40,026 nt of DNA from a bacterium. GTDB lineage: Bacteria; Zhuqueibacterota; QNDG01; JABMRT01. A model generated the notes under the pieces. The model was not told the DNA's origin. It saw only the letters and a list, made by a program, of their open reading frames with translations, and searched no databases. How positions within the stretch are numbered: the first letter of the stretch is position 1; each line of letters opens with the position of its first letter. The position numbers were made by a program, and so were the translations under genes. This document shows, piece after piece, positions 8,548-17,757 of this stretch. Location: contig JAFGEX010000306.1 of NCBI GenBank assembly GCA_016931355.1, forward strand, positions 1 to 40,026. The letters run 5' to 3'.

Positions 8548-9786
8548 TCACGAACGGCTGGATTTCCTGCTTTTCCTTTCGAGCCTCGCCAGCCTGTATT
8601 CCAGATCCTTCCGGTCCTCCAGGTATTGTTCGGGCCGCAATTCCGACAGCACGGAAATGCGCGCCAGCGCCCGCCTGACGATGTCCGCTGCAGCCTGATA
8701 ATTTGCTGCGCGGTGCTCGTAGTACTTGGCCAATTCCTCGTAGGGCGTGATGGAAAATGCCTGGCTCTGAGCCAGTTGCTCCCAGACCTCGACCGCGCGG
8801 GTCCAGTCCGCGGAGCGCTTGAACGCGAAACCCAGCAGGGACAGTATTTCCGCCCTCTGGTCCGAGGCGGGAGACAGATCCAGGGCCTGTCTGTAACAGA
8901 CGGACGCCTGCTCGATCCTCAATTCCTGTTCATAGCTCCTGCCCAGGCTGATCCAGTCAGGGGCATGCCGGACATGCGCCTCAGGTTCCATGTGGATCAG
9001 CCCCATTAATCCGGACAGGGCGGCCAGTGCGACGATATCCCAGCGATTGTGGCGGAAAACAGGGGCCAGATTCCCGGCGCGGCCCGTGCGGACATATTCA
9101 AAGTACAGGGACGGGATCAGGAAGCCGGGTATGTCGCCCGCTCGCTCGAACCCGAGAACCGACTTCTCGATGGAAGTCAGGCTGCAGTCGCCCAGCCTGC
9201 GCCTCCACATGCGGCGCGCCGGATAGAGCAGGTCGAGATGGGGCAGGTTGAGGGCGGGATTGCGCATGCGGCTGAGCAGGAAACGCGTATGGATCAGGCT
9301 CATATCAAAGGCGCGTCCGTTGTAGCTGACCAGGCATTCCGCCTTCTCGAACCTGGACCGCAATTCCTCGAGCACGGCCTGCTCTTCGTCCCAGTCGCGC
9401 ATGAAGAGCTGTTCGACCCGGAAGCCGTTGTCCGCATAAGTCCCCAGGCCGATGAGGAACGGAAGCGTGCCCGTACCGCCTGCCAGGCCGGTCGTTTCCG
9501 TGTCCAGGAAAAGCGCCCGGCGCATGTCCAGCCCACCCAGGGCAGGATCCCTGCCGATGATCCCGAAAACAGACGGATCGACTTCGAGCAGCCGCCCGAC
9601 CGGAACTTCGCCGTGGCAATGGTCAAAGGGATAAACCTCCACGGCATGGAAAAACGCACCCCTCTCGTTTTCCATCATCTCGCCGCATACATGGACATGA
9701 ATGTCGGAACGGATGCGCGGCCTCGAATCCATGCTGCGCTGCGGAAAGGCGGGACCCATGCGGGACAGTTTTTCACGGAGATCCAT
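8548..9786 (-). CDS. YprB-type RNase H-like exonuclease domain protein with C-terminal TPR
   Basis: 412 residues from the ATG at 9786. About 90-260 is a DEDD-type RNase H-like fold: D95 and E97 in ALFLDTETTGLAGG, D161 in SYNGRAFDMSLI, and H246/D250 in FRHNRWDIVAL. This spacing and the LAGGTGT loop match the ribonuclease-H-like family of Bacillus YprB (PF13482). About 275-400 is made of helix pairs reading as TPR units (LGRSYEQELRIEQASVCYRQAL; LLGFAFKRSADWTRAVEVW). It is a cytoplasmic, probable 3'-5' exonuclease on nucleic acid, of unknown target. Its start overlaps the end of the upstream CMD gene by 14 bp, implying coupled translation; an upstream in-frame start at 9861 would overlap it more and has no clear binding site. 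Confidence 0.8.
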   Translation of the reverse strand: MDLREKLSRMGPAFPQRSMDSRPRIRSDIHVHVCGEMMENERGAFFHAVEVYPFDHCHGEVPVGRLLEVDPSVFGIIGRDPALGGLDMRRALFLDTETTGLAGGTGTLPFLIGLGTYADNGFRVEQLFMRDWDEEQAVLEELRSRFEKAECLVSYNGRAFDMSLIHTRFLLSRMRNPALNLPHLDLLYPARRMWRRRLGDCSLTSIEKSVLGFERAGDIPGFLIPSLYFEYVRTGRAGNLAPVFRHNRWDIVALAALSGLMGLIHMEPEAHVRHAPDWISLGRSYEQELRIEQASVCYRQALDLSPASDQRAEILSLLGFAFKRSADWTRAVEVWEQLAQSQAFSITPYEELAKYYEHRAANYQAAADIVRRALARISVLSELRPEQYLEDRKDLEYRLARLERKSRKSSRS

Positions 9787-10129
9787 GATTCCCTGCGATA
9801 TCCTCGTACATCTGGAAGGCATAGCGGATATGGGGGATGGTGATGGATCCTCCCACCACAAGCGCTATGGCCATGATCTCTTGAAACTCCGCCCTTTTCA
9901 TCCCCTCCTCTACGCAGCGGTCGATGTGATACAGGATGCAGTCGTTGCAGCGCAGCACGGTGGAGGCGACAAGGCCCATCAGTTCCTTGGTCTTGACATC
10001 CAGCACACCTTCCCGGTAAACGGAGGAATCCAGTCCGAAGAACCGCTTGATGTCCAGATTCCCGGATTCTAAAATCCTGTTGTTCATCGCCTCGCGGAAG
10101 GCCTGGAATTCCTTCAGGCTTTTCGTCAT
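9773..10129 (-). CDS. Carboxymuconolactone decarboxylase / AhpD-like protein
   Basis: 118 residues, the normal size for the family, from the ATG at 10129; the longer frame would need a TTG at 10162 without a binding site. The all-helical CMD fold is shown by 'LDVKTKELMGLVASTVLRC' with E49, then C61-N-D-C64 and H68 in CNDCILYHI, the CxxC...H redox centre of AhpD-like proteins, followed by GMKRAEFQEIMAIALVVGG. Members with both cysteines act as alkylhydroperoxidase or thiol oxidoreductases, so a redox role is more likely than true decarboxylation. It is the first gene of the leftward cluster reaching to 5151 and is divergent from the M19 peptidase gene. Confidence 0.85.
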   Translation of the reverse strand: MTKSLKEFQAFREAMNNRILESGNLDIKRFFGLDSSVYREGVLDVKTKELMGLVASTVLRCNDCILYHIDRCVEEGMKRAEFQEIMAIALVVGGSITIPHIRYAFQMYEDIAGNHGSP

Positions 10130-10220
10130 GTCGGAGTCCGCCTTTTTTAAGGTTAAATACAAAAAAATCGCGTTAGAATCAATGAAAATATTGAGGCTGC
10201 GAGCCAGGCACCGAATTCCC

Positions 10221-10249
10221 TTGATAAAAAGGATTCAAGTCTGTATTTT
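10221..10249 (+). promoter_or_regulatory. Possible sigma70-type promoter for the M19-PLP protein pair
   Basis: TTGATA (10221-10226) and TATTTT (10244-10249) are separated by 17 bp in the AT-rich part of the 244-bp divergent intergenic region, about 120 bp before the ATG at 10374. Promoters in FCB-group bacteria often deviate from this consensus, so this is only a candidate. Confidence 0.25.
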
Positions 10250-10373
10250 TGGATGATTAACACTGTTTCTGAGTGCAGGCGGATGCGGCCAAGGAACTGC
10301 ATGCGGCACGCCTGCATCGCCCCTGCACGGTCAAGCGATTTGAAAACATTTTCGGTTTTGCCGGAGACAAATC

Positions 10374-11666
10374 ATGAAACCGTTTCTTATCCGTCTTGCC
10401 GCCGGTCTCTCGACCGCAACGTTGCTCCTCGCTGCCTGTTCCCGGGAGACCCCGGAGCAGCGTCTGGAAAGGAAAGCCAGGAAACTGCACGCCTCCATTT
10501 TGAACCTGGACTCGCATGTGGATACGCCCCTGAACCTCTCGCGAAAGGGATGGAAAATCGGAGAACGGCATGACTGGGATCAGCCCGGCGGCGGCAGGCT
10601 GGACCTGCCGCGCCTGGAGGAGGCCGGGCTGGATGCCGTCTTTTTCGCGGCATTCATAAGCCAGGGCAGGACGGATCCGGCCGGATTCCGGGGGGCCAGG
10701 CTGAAGGCGGATGAGCTGATACGTCTGATACGGTTTGTGGCTATAGAGCATCCGGAAAAAGTCCGTATCGCCTTCACGCCGCAGGATGTCGAAGAATGCA
10801 TGAAAATGAAAAAAGCCGCCATTCTGATCGGACTCGAAAACGGATATCCGCTCGGGGAGGACATATCGCTTCTGTCCCATTATCACCAGCGGGGCGTCCG
10901 GTACGTCACCCTGTGCCATACGGAAAACAACCAGATCTGCGATTCCTCGACGGATCCCGGGAAACCGCGTTGGCAGGGCCTCAGCCCGTTCGGCTACCAG
11001 GTCGTCCAGGTCATGAACAGGCTGGGGATGCTCATCGATCTGTCCCATGTGTCGGATTCGACCTTTTACGATGTGTTGAAAACCACCCGGACGCCTGTGA
11101 TCGCCTCTCATTCCTGCTGCCGCGGCGTATATGATCACCCGCGAAATCTGAGCGACGACATGCTTCTGGCTCTCGCCCGCAAAGGCGGCGTCGTACAGAT
11201 CAACCTCTGCTCCTTTTATCTCAAGGAAACGGCTGAAAATCCGGAGCGCGAGGCGGCCCTGAAAGCGCTGCGCGCCAGATACGGCAGATATATGTCCATA
11301 ACGGATGATTTAAAGCGGGAACAATACCTGACCCGCTATGAGAAAATCAACAGGCAGTTCCCGGAGGATCTGGCGTCCGTGGAGGACCTCGTCAACCACA
11401 TCGACCATGCGGTCCGGGTGGCGGGCATCGACCACGTGGGCATCGGTTCGGATTTCGACGGAGGGGCTGAACTGTCCGACTGCAGGGACGTGTCCCAGAT
11501 GCACCGCATCACCCTGGAGCTCATGAAAAGGGGGTACAAGAACAGCGCGATCCGGAAGATCTGGGGGGACAATTTCATGCGCGTATTCCGAGAGGTTCAG
11601 GATTATCCCCAGAAAGTGCAGAAGGCCGCCCTGCCCCAGGACGATCCGAAGAGGAAAAATCCTTGA
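10374..11666 (+). CDS. Lipoprotein membrane dipeptidase, peptidase family M19
   Basis: 430 residues; ATG 10374 is preceded by GGAG with good spacing. The signal sequence ends in a lipobox LLLAAC with lipidated C22, so the enzyme is anchored to the inner or outer membrane. The amidohydrolase barrel has all binuclear zinc positions of renal-dipeptidase-type enzymes: H48 and D50 in DSHVDT, the bridging E155 in GLENGYPL, H225 in IDLSHVSD, H246 in VIASHS and D360 in HVGIGSDFDGG. It should hydrolyse dipeptides, possibly including D-amino acids from cell-wall or scavenged peptides. Its TGA overlaps the TTG start of the next gene, so the two are translated together. Confidence 0.92.
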   Translation: MKPFLIRLAAGLSTATLLLAACSRETPEQRLERKARKLHASILNLDSHVDTPLNLSRKGWKIGERHDWDQPGGGRLDLPRLEEAGLDAVFFAAFISQGRTDPAGFRGARLKADELIRLIRFVAIEHPEKVRIAFTPQDVEECMKMKKAAILIGLENGYPLGEDISLLSHYHQRGVRYVTLCHTENNQICDSSTDPGKPRWQGLSPFGYQVVQVMNRLGMLIDLSHVSDSTFYDVLKTTRTPVIASHSCCRGVYDHPRNLSDDMLLALARKGGVVQINLCSFYLKETAENPEREAALKALRARYGRYMSITDDLKREQYLTRYEKINRQFPEDLASVEDLVNHIDHAVRVAGIDHVGIGSDFDGGAELSDCRDVSQMHRITLELMKRGYKNSAIRKIWGDNFMRVFREVQDYPQKVQKAALPQDDPKRKNP

Positions 11667-12328
11667 GCATACGGGAGAACATTCGGGGCATTCTCTCCGG
11701 CCTGCCCCCGGGCGTGAATCTCGAGGCTGCAGCCAAGAGCCGCACTCCGGATGAAGTCCTGGAAGCCGTTGACGCGGGCATATCCATCATCGGGGAGAAT
11801 TACCTGCAGGAGGCTGAACCGCTCGCGCCCCTCTTGGCAGGCCGTGCGCGCCTGCATTTCATCGGCCATCTGCAAACCAACAAGGCCAAAAAAGCGGTCG
11901 CCCTCTTCGACCTGATCGAGACCGTGGATTCCCTGCGCCTGGCCCGGGAAATAGAGAAACAGGCCTCCGCGCTGGGCAAAACAATGCCTGTCCTGATCGA
12001 GGTAAACAGCGGCCGCGAGCCCCAGAAATTCGGCGTCCTGCCTGAAGACCTGGAAACCCTGCTGCAGGGCATGGCCGGCCTGCCTCATGTCAGAGTGTCC
12101 GGATTGATGACCATGGGCCCTTTTTCGGATGACGCGGAAACCGTGCGCCCCTATTTCCGCGAAACGCGCAGATGCTTTGAATCCATCCGGATGAAGAACA
12201 TACCCGGCGTGGACATGACCATCCTGTCCATGGGGATGAGCGGATCCTATCGGACAGCCATAGAGGAAGGGGCCAATCTGGTGCGCATCGGGACCCTGAT
12301 TTTCGGGGAAAGGAAAACGGTGCGGTAA
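11663..12328 (+). CDS. Pyridoxal-phosphate homeostasis protein (YggS/PLPBP family)
   Basis: 221 residues, close to the family size of about 230. It starts at TTG 11663, overlapping the preceding stop as TTGA, with GAGG about ten bases upstream. The N-terminus is shorter than usual, but the PLP-binding lysine is present as K25 in EAAAKSRTPDEV (the family normally reads 'AVSKtk'). Further family signatures are IIGENYLQE, FIGHLQTNKAKK, VLIEVNSGREPQKFG, SGLMTMGPF, LSMGMSGSY and LVRIGTLIFGER. The protein binds PLP without a known catalytic activity and buffers vitamin B6 and amino-acid metabolism in the cytoplasm. Coupling to a dipeptidase gene is unusual. Confidence 0.93.
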   Translation: MSIRENIRGILSGLPPGVNLEAAAKSRTPDEVLEAVDAGISIIGENYLQEAEPLAPLLAGRARLHFIGHLQTNKAKKAVALFDLIETVDSLRLAREIEKQASALGKTMPVLIEVNSGREPQKFGVLPEDLETLLQGMAGLPHVRVSGLMTMGPFSDDAETVRPYFRETRRCFESIRMKNIPGVDMTILSMGMSGSYRTAIEEGANLVRIGTLIFGERKTVR

Positions 12329-12407
12329 ATACCGTTATCCCCGCATACCCAATCGATCGGCTTCTCCGCGCGATGCGGACTGAACTTTAGAAATGCGTAC
12401 AGGATGA

Positions 12408-12423
12408 CCGGGCTGAAGCCCGG
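12408..12423 (+). other. Short perfect hairpin in the amylase leader
   Basis: CCGGGC (12408-12413), loop TGAA, GCCCGG (12418-12423). It lies 33 bp before the amylase ATG and follows GATGA, a context like REP-type intergenic palindromes. It could also reduce read-through from the upstream pair. No T-run follows. Confidence 0.4.
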
Positions 12424-12456
12424 AGAATATCCGGACAGACTCAAAAGGCGGCGGTC

Positions 12457-15400
12457 ATGAAAAACAAGATACCTCCCCCTCTGTTTGAATTCCACATCTC
12501 CCGCAAGGCCCGCGACCGGTACGCATTCGAAGACGCGCTGTTTGCCTCAAGCGGCAACGTCATTCTGGCCGATTTCCACGCGGCCAGGCGTTTTGCCCAT
12601 CAGATGAACAATCAGCGCGATCTCCTGCGATTCCCCGAGCAGACGGTGCGCGCAGGCCAGATCAATGCCATGGGCCTCATCGACGAGATCCTCCATGTCG
12701 TTGTCCATCTCTACCGCGAGCAGGTCAATCCCTCCATCATGATCGAGGCCCTCGCCCAACTGGACGAGGCGCTCGGCCGCGAAAAGGTGGACGATGCCCT
12801 GAGGCGTTTCACGGACGCCTTCCCGACAGTGGCTGTTTACAGAAACCGGGACAGCGCGGAAAGCTGGCTGGCAGGCGAAACAGGCGGCTTCCCGAACCGG
12901 GCCATTGCCCTGGAGGAGATGCTGCTGCTCTGGCTCGCAAACATGAATCCGGCCTTCTCGCCTTTTTTGGAACTGTTCGACCATTCGGACCTGGCCGGCG
13001 AAACCGTTTACACGGCAATCCTGAAGACCCTGAAGTCTTTTTTCGACGCACGCCCCTTCTTCGGCCCCGATCATCAGAACCTGATCGACATGCTCAGAAG
13101 CCCGGCTGTCGTAATCCCCCATTCGCTGCCCGGCCAGCTGGAGTACATCCGGACGCGCTGGGGTTTTCTGCTCGGCAAATACCTGTACCGGCTGCTCGGA
13201 GCGCAGGATCTTCTGCGGGAGGAGGAGAAGGCGTTTCTCTGGGGAGGAGGCGGCCCGGGCCCGAGCCGGGCATATGATTTCAGGCATCTCGGCATGGAAC
13301 CCGAACGGTTCAGCCCGGACCGCGAATGGATGCCGCAGCTGGTGCTCATGGCCAAGAATACCTATGTCTGGCTTTACCAGCTCTCCCGACAGTACGGCCG
13401 GGATATCCTGCGGCTCGACCAGATACCGGACGAGGAACTGGACATCCTGGCCCGTAGAGGTTTCACCGGCCTCTGGCTCATCGGTCTCTGGGAGCGCAGC
13501 AAGGCCTCGCAGAAAATCAAGCAGCTGTGCGGAAATCCGGAGGCCGTAGCTTCCGCCTACTCCTTATATGATTACAGGATCGCGGACGATTTGGGCGGCG
13601 AGCCGGCCTACCAAAACCTGAAGGAAAGGGCCTGGCAGAGGGGCATCCGGCTTGCGAGCGACATGGTTCCCAATCACATGAGCATCGATTCCAGATGGGT
13701 CGTGGAGCATCCAGACTGGTTTATCGGCCTGGATGACAGCCCATTCCCGTCCTACTCATTCAGCGGCCAGGACGTTTCCACAGACTCCCGCGTAGGCGTT
13801 TTCATCGAAGATCACTATTACAGCCGCTCCGACGCCGCGGTCGTGTTCAAACGGCTCGACCGTTACACCGGGAGTGTACGCTACATCTATCATGGGAACG
13901 ACGGGACCAGCATGCCCTGGAACGACACGGCACAGCTCAACTACCTGAATCCCGAGGTCCGTGAGGCGGTCATCCGGACGATCCTGCACGTGGCGCGCCG
14001 GTTCCCGGTCATCCGGTTTGACGCGGCCATGACATTGGCGAAAAAACACTATCACAGGCTCTGGGTTCCGGAGCCCGGATCCGGCGGCGCCATCCCTTCG
14101 CGCGCCGAGCACGGCATGACACGCGAGCGCTTCGACGGGGCCATGCCCGAGGAATTCTGGCGGGAGGTCGTGGACCGGGTCGCGAAGGAAGCGCCGGACA
14201 CCCTCCTCCTCGCTGAGGCTTTCTGGCTTATGGAGGGGTATTTCGTGCGCACGCTCGGCATGCACCGCGTGTACAACAGCGCCTTCATGAACATGCTGCG
14301 CGACGAGGACAATGCCAAGTACAGACTGGTGATCAAAAACACGCTGGAATTCGATCCTGAAATACTCAAGCGATACGTGAATTTCATGAACAACCCGGAC
14401 GAGCGCACAGCGGTGGACCAGTTCGGCGACGGAGACAAATATTTCGGCATCTGCGTGCTCATGTCCACGCTCCCCGGCCTGCCCATGTTCGGGCACGGGC
14501 AAATCGAGGGCTTCCGGGAGAAGTACGGGATGGAATACCGCAGGCCCTACATGGACGAACATCCGGACGGTCATCTCGTGTGGCGGCATGAAAAGGAGAT
14601 TTCTCCCCTGCTGCATAAGCGGCCTCTCTTTGCAGGCGTCGAGCATTTCCTTCTCTATGACTTCACAACGCCGGAGGGGCCTGTCAACGAGGATGTATTC
14701 GCCTATTCCAACCGCATGGGCGAGGACAGGGGTCTGGTGATCTTCCACAACCGTTACGCCCGGACGAGCGGCTGGATTAAAATGTCTGCGGCGTATCTTT
14801 CAAAATCCGCCAGAGGCAGGCGGCATCTGGCGCGGAAATCGCTGTCCGAGGGGCTGGAACTGAAAACGGGAAACGGGGATTTCATCATTTTCAGGGATCA
14901 GGCAGCCGGGCTGGAATACATCCGGAACGGCAGGGAGCTCTGGGAAAAGGGGCTGTACATCGAGCTTGCAGCCTATCAGTACCACGTATTCACGGATTTT
15001 CGTCAGGTCCGGGATTCCGAATGGCATCCCTACAGCCATCTGGCCGATTATCTCAGCGGCAGAGGCGTGCCCAGCATCGATGAGGCGATGAAGGAAATCG
15101 TGCTGCAGCCGCTGCATCAGGCGTTCAAGGAGCTGGCCGATCCGGACCTCATGCGCAGGCTGTTCGCGGCCCGTGTCACAAGATCCAAACAGGCCTTGAA
15201 TCAGGGGCTGATGGATGAAACAAAGGCAAAAGTCGCCGGATTTTTAGGCCGTGTCCGCAGCACGGTCGGCTCAGGGGACGCGGAAAGCCTGACCCGCGAA
15301 ATCCTGGCGAAATTGGAGGCGATCTTGAATCTTCCGGTTTTCGGATCCCGAACCCCGATCCCCGCTCCCGTTGCTGCGAGGCTGAAGAAGCACCTGAGCC

Positions 15401-15963
15401 ATGCTAAAAACTTCCAGGCGCTCCTGGGTTACTGCTGGACCCACCTTCTCGGCAAAATGCTCCTGCAGGACGGCTGGAAGGAACAGAGCTATTCCTGGAT
15501 CGATGAATGGCTTCTGGGTAAAATCCTGACTGGATCCTTCAGGGATTCGGGCCTCTCCGAACCGGACGCCTGGAAATCCCTTGCCGTGATCAAGATCCTG
15601 ATCCGGAACAACCGCTGGTTCGAAATGACTGCGGATCCGGACAAGCCCGGCCGCATCCTGGAACTTTTATTGTCCGATCCGGGTATACAACAGTTCATCC
15701 GGGTCAACCGTTACCAGGATGAACTCTGGTTCAACAAGGAGGCGTTCGAGGAACTTTTAAACTGGCTGCTCTGCATCGCTGCGGTCGAATCCGGCAGCGG
15801 GGAAATTTTTATCGGATCTTACCGGATACTGCAGCAATTCGAGCGGGCCGAACGAAAGTCCGGATACCGGTTGGAAAAACTGCTCGAGGCAGCGGCCGGG
15901 AGCCGAATAAAGAAAGAGCCCTCAAAGAAAAGACCGGGGAAAAAGCCTGTTCCCAAAAAATGA
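12457..15963 (+). CDS. Very long cytoplasmic GH13 alpha-amylase-family protein
   Basis: 1168 residues, about twice the usual GH13 length, with AAGGCGG before ATG 12457 and no signal peptide. Residues 1-~300 are a mostly helical N-terminal region that I do not recognise. The (beta/alpha)8 barrel spans roughly 310-720: region I D402-MVPN-H407, region II nucleophile D522 in VIRFDAAMT, region III acid/base E587 in LLLAEAFW and region IV D648 in NFMNNPDERT. The histidine that normally precedes the last Asp is a proline here, which should weaken substrate contact at subsite -1. A long helical C-terminal part (~850-1150) and a lysine-rich tail (KKRPGKKPVPKK) follow. It probably hydrolyses or transfers alpha-glucans such as glycogen inside the cell. 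The fold is certain, the exact reaction is not. Confidence 0.85.
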   Translation: MKNKIPPPLFEFHISRKARDRYAFEDALFASSGNVILADFHAARRFAHQMNNQRDLLRFPEQTVRAGQINAMGLIDEILHVVVHLYREQVNPSIMIEALAQLDEALGREKVDDALRRFTDAFPTVAVYRNRDSAESWLAGETGGFPNRAIALEEMLLLWLANMNPAFSPFLELFDHSDLAGETVYTAILKTLKSFFDARPFFGPDHQNLIDMLRSPAVVIPHSLPGQLEYIRTRWGFLLGKYLYRLLGAQDLLREEEKAFLWGGGGPGPSRAYDFRHLGMEPERFSPDREWMPQLVLMAKNTYVWLYQLSRQYGRDILRLDQIPDEELDILARRGFTGLWLIGLWERSKASQKIKQLCGNPEAVASAYSLYDYRIADDLGGEPAYQNLKERAWQRGIRLASDMVPNHMSIDSRWVVEHPDWFIGLDDSPFPSYSFSGQDVSTDSRVGVFIEDHYYSRSDAAVVFKRLDRYTGSVRYIYHGNDGTSMPWNDTAQLNYLNPEVREAVIRTILHVARRFPVIRFDAAMTLAKKHYHRLWVPEPGSGGAIPSRAEHGMTRERFDGAMPEEFWREVVDRVAKEAPDTLLLAEAFWLMEGYFVRTLGMHRVYNSAFMNMLRDEDNAKYRLVIKNTLEFDPEILKRYVNFMNNPDERTAVDQFGDGDKYFGICVLMSTLPGLPMFGHGQIEGFREKYGMEYRRPYMDEHPDGHLVWRHEKEISPLLHKRPLFAGVEHFLLYDFTTPEGPVNEDVFAYSNRMGEDRGLVIFHNRYARTSGWIKMSAAYLSKSARGRRHLARKSLSEGLELKTGNGDFIIFRDQAAGLEYIRNGRELWEKGLYIELAAYQYHVFTDFRQVRDSEWHPYSHLADYLSGRGVPSIDEAMKEIVLQPLHQAFKELADPDLMRRLFAARVTRSKQALNQGLMDETKAKVAGFLGRVRSTVGSGDAESLTREILAKLEAILNLPVFGSRTPIPAPVAARLKKHLSHAKNFQALLGYCWTHLLGKMLLQDGWKEQSYSWIDEWLLGKILTGSFRDSGLSEPDAWKSLAVIKILIRNNRWFEMTADPDKPGRILELLLSDPGIQQFIRVNRYQDELWFNKEAFEELLNWLLCIAAVESGSGEIFIGSYRILQQFERAERKSGYRLEKLLEAAAGSRIKKEPSKKRPGKKPVPKK

Positions 15964-16167
15964 GAACGGATCCAATGAGCCGTGTCAAGCCGGATCTGTC
16001 CGGGGGATAGCACCAGGACATGCAAAAATATGGATCCGCTTCACTGGGAGATCGGGTGACATCGGGCCAGAGCTTCGCTCCGGATTCTCCCGGAATGCAG
16101 CGCACAACCCCCCGACGCCTGAATGAAGAAAACTCCGGTCGTGAAAAATTCTGCTGAAGGAACAGAA

Positions 16168-17412
16168 ATGAACAGTTCCTCTTTGTCTCTGCCGCGGATA
16201 TCCCGGATGATCCTGTTGATCCTCGCGGTTTTTTGGCCTGCCTTCCGTTCCCATGCCGCAGGCCGTCCGGCGGAGGCGTGGGTTGCGCTCGTGAACGCGG
16301 ATTCCCTGTCCCGCACGGTGGAGGATCTCTGCGGTTTCGAAACGCGGTATGAATTCACCGAGCAAAGGCAGACTGCCGCAAAATACCTGCTCCAACGCTT
16401 CCAGGCCTATTGCGGGGAAGCTGAATACGACAATTACATATTCTGGAAAAATTCCAATTCTTTTGGGAGCGCCAACGTCATCGGCATCATCCGCGGCGCC
16501 GAATACCCGGATTCAGTGATCGTGATCGGCGCGCATTATGATTCCATATCCGAAGACGATCCCATGAACGTCGCGCCGGGCGCGGACGACAACGCCAGCG
16601 GCGTCGCGGGTCTGGTCGAGATGGCGAGGCTGCTCAGCGGAACGATCCCCAAAATGACGCTGGAATTTGTGTCGTTTTCAGCGGAGGAAATCGGCTTTTG
16701 CGGGAGCCGGCATTATGCCCAGGCAGCGGTTGAAAAGGGGAAAAAGATCAAGGCCATGATCAACATGGACATGATCGCTTATCCCCAGCCCGGAGAATGG
16801 ACCGTGCGAATCGACGGAGACTCCGCTTCCCAATGGCTGACCGGGATTGCCGGGCGGATGGCGGAGACCTATACAAATCTGACCGCTTACCGCAGAATCA
16901 ACTCGGACCGGTACAGCGACCACGCATCCTTCCGGGAACAGGGTTTCCCGGCGCTCTGCATCATCGAAAACAATCCGCTGAAGAATCCTCATTACCACAC
17001 GCCTTCGGATGTCTTTTCAACCCTGGATTTCGCCTTCGCAGCGGAGATAGTCAAAACCGCTCTGGCCACAGTCATCGAACTGGGCGGTGCCATGACGAGC
17101 CGGAAGGAAGAGCCTGCATCCTTCGTCGGGCCGGACTGCCTGATCCTGTATGGCAATTACCCCAATCCTTTCAATACAGCCACCTTCTGCACCTACAGCC
17201 TGCCTGAAGCATCGCATGTCACACTGAAAATCTTCGACTCGAGCGGACGGGAAATCAGATCCCTGTTGGATGAATATCAGCCTGCAGGCGTGCGCACTGT
17301 GATCTGGGACGGCTGCGACGGAAACGCGCGGCCTGTTGATTCGGGCATTTATATTCTCCGCCTGCGTACAAATCGGGAGATGCAGGCTCAGAAAATGCTG
17401 CTCGTCAAATAG
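16168..17412 (+). CDS. Secreted M28 family aminopeptidase with T9SS sorting domain
   Basis: 414 residues from the ATG at 16168 behind GAAGGA; an earlier in-frame ATG at 16123 has no binding site and would spoil the signal peptide (~12-31). The di-zinc aminopeptidase core has H123 in IGAHYDS, D140/D141 in GADDNASG, the catalytic/metal pair E173-E174 in FSAEEIGFCGS, D201 in INMDMIAY and H277 in NPHYHTPSD. The last ~85 residues are a T9SS tail: NYPNPFNTATF, LKIFDSSGREI, VIWDG, DSGIYILRLR and KMLLVK. The enzyme is thus probably exported to the surface or medium to release amino acids from peptides. It follows the amylase gene after 204 bp and ends convergently to a small membrane gene. Confidence 0.92.
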   Translation: MNSSSLSLPRISRMILLILAVFWPAFRSHAAGRPAEAWVALVNADSLSRTVEDLCGFETRYEFTEQRQTAAKYLLQRFQAYCGEAEYDNYIFWKNSNSFGSANVIGIIRGAEYPDSVIVIGAHYDSISEDDPMNVAPGADDNASGVAGLVEMARLLSGTIPKMTLEFVSFSAEEIGFCGSRHYAQAAVEKGKKIKAMINMDMIAYPQPGEWTVRIDGDSASQWLTGIAGRMAETYTNLTAYRRINSDRYSDHASFREQGFPALCIIENNPLKNPHYHTPSDVFSTLDFAFAAEIVKTALATVIELGGAMTSRKEEPASFVGPDCLILYGNYPNPFNTATFCTYSLPEASHVTLKIFDSSGREIRSLLDEYQPAGVRTVIWDGCDGNARPVDSGIYILRLRTNREMQAQKMLLVK

Positions 17413-17508
17413 GGCAGCCCTTTCTTTGAATCTGACTCAAGAGGGCGCGGGTCCGGCAATAACCGGGCATTCTCCTGAACAGTAGAACCTCCTTGAGAGC
17501 AGATCCGT

Positions 17509-17757
17509 TCAGGCCTTCTTCACGGACAGAAACGTACCCACACCTCCGCCTCCGGCATATGCCAGGATATTGAATAAACCGTCCCCCATACCTTCCTTCA
17601 GGAGCAGGGTCAGGAAGACAAAATTGGCGATGGTGACCAAGACGCTCAAACAGGCGGCCATGCCCCGTTTTTTCGAGGCGATGTAACCTGTATACTTCGC
17701 CACGAGCAGGTCGATGATCAGGCCTGCAATAAAAATGAGTATGATTTTGAGGGCCAT
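17509..17757 (-). CDS. Small predicted membrane protein
   Basis: 82 residues; a strong GGGAGGTG lies six bases before the ATG, which supports translation. Three hydrophobic helices are predicted at about 3-23, 34-54 and 60-77, with a basic loop (SKKRG) after the first and a glycine run (AGGGGVGTFL) in the last. The C-terminus ends SVKKA. The pattern recalls short paralogues of the DUF5698/UPF0316-type membrane domain, but I cannot assign it. It stands alone, 97 bp from the convergent M28 gene. Confidence 0.65.
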   Translation of the reverse strand: MALKIILIFIAGLIIDLLVAKYTGYIASKKRGMAACLSVLVTIANFVFLTLLLKEGMGDGLFNILAYAGGGGVGTFLSVKKA

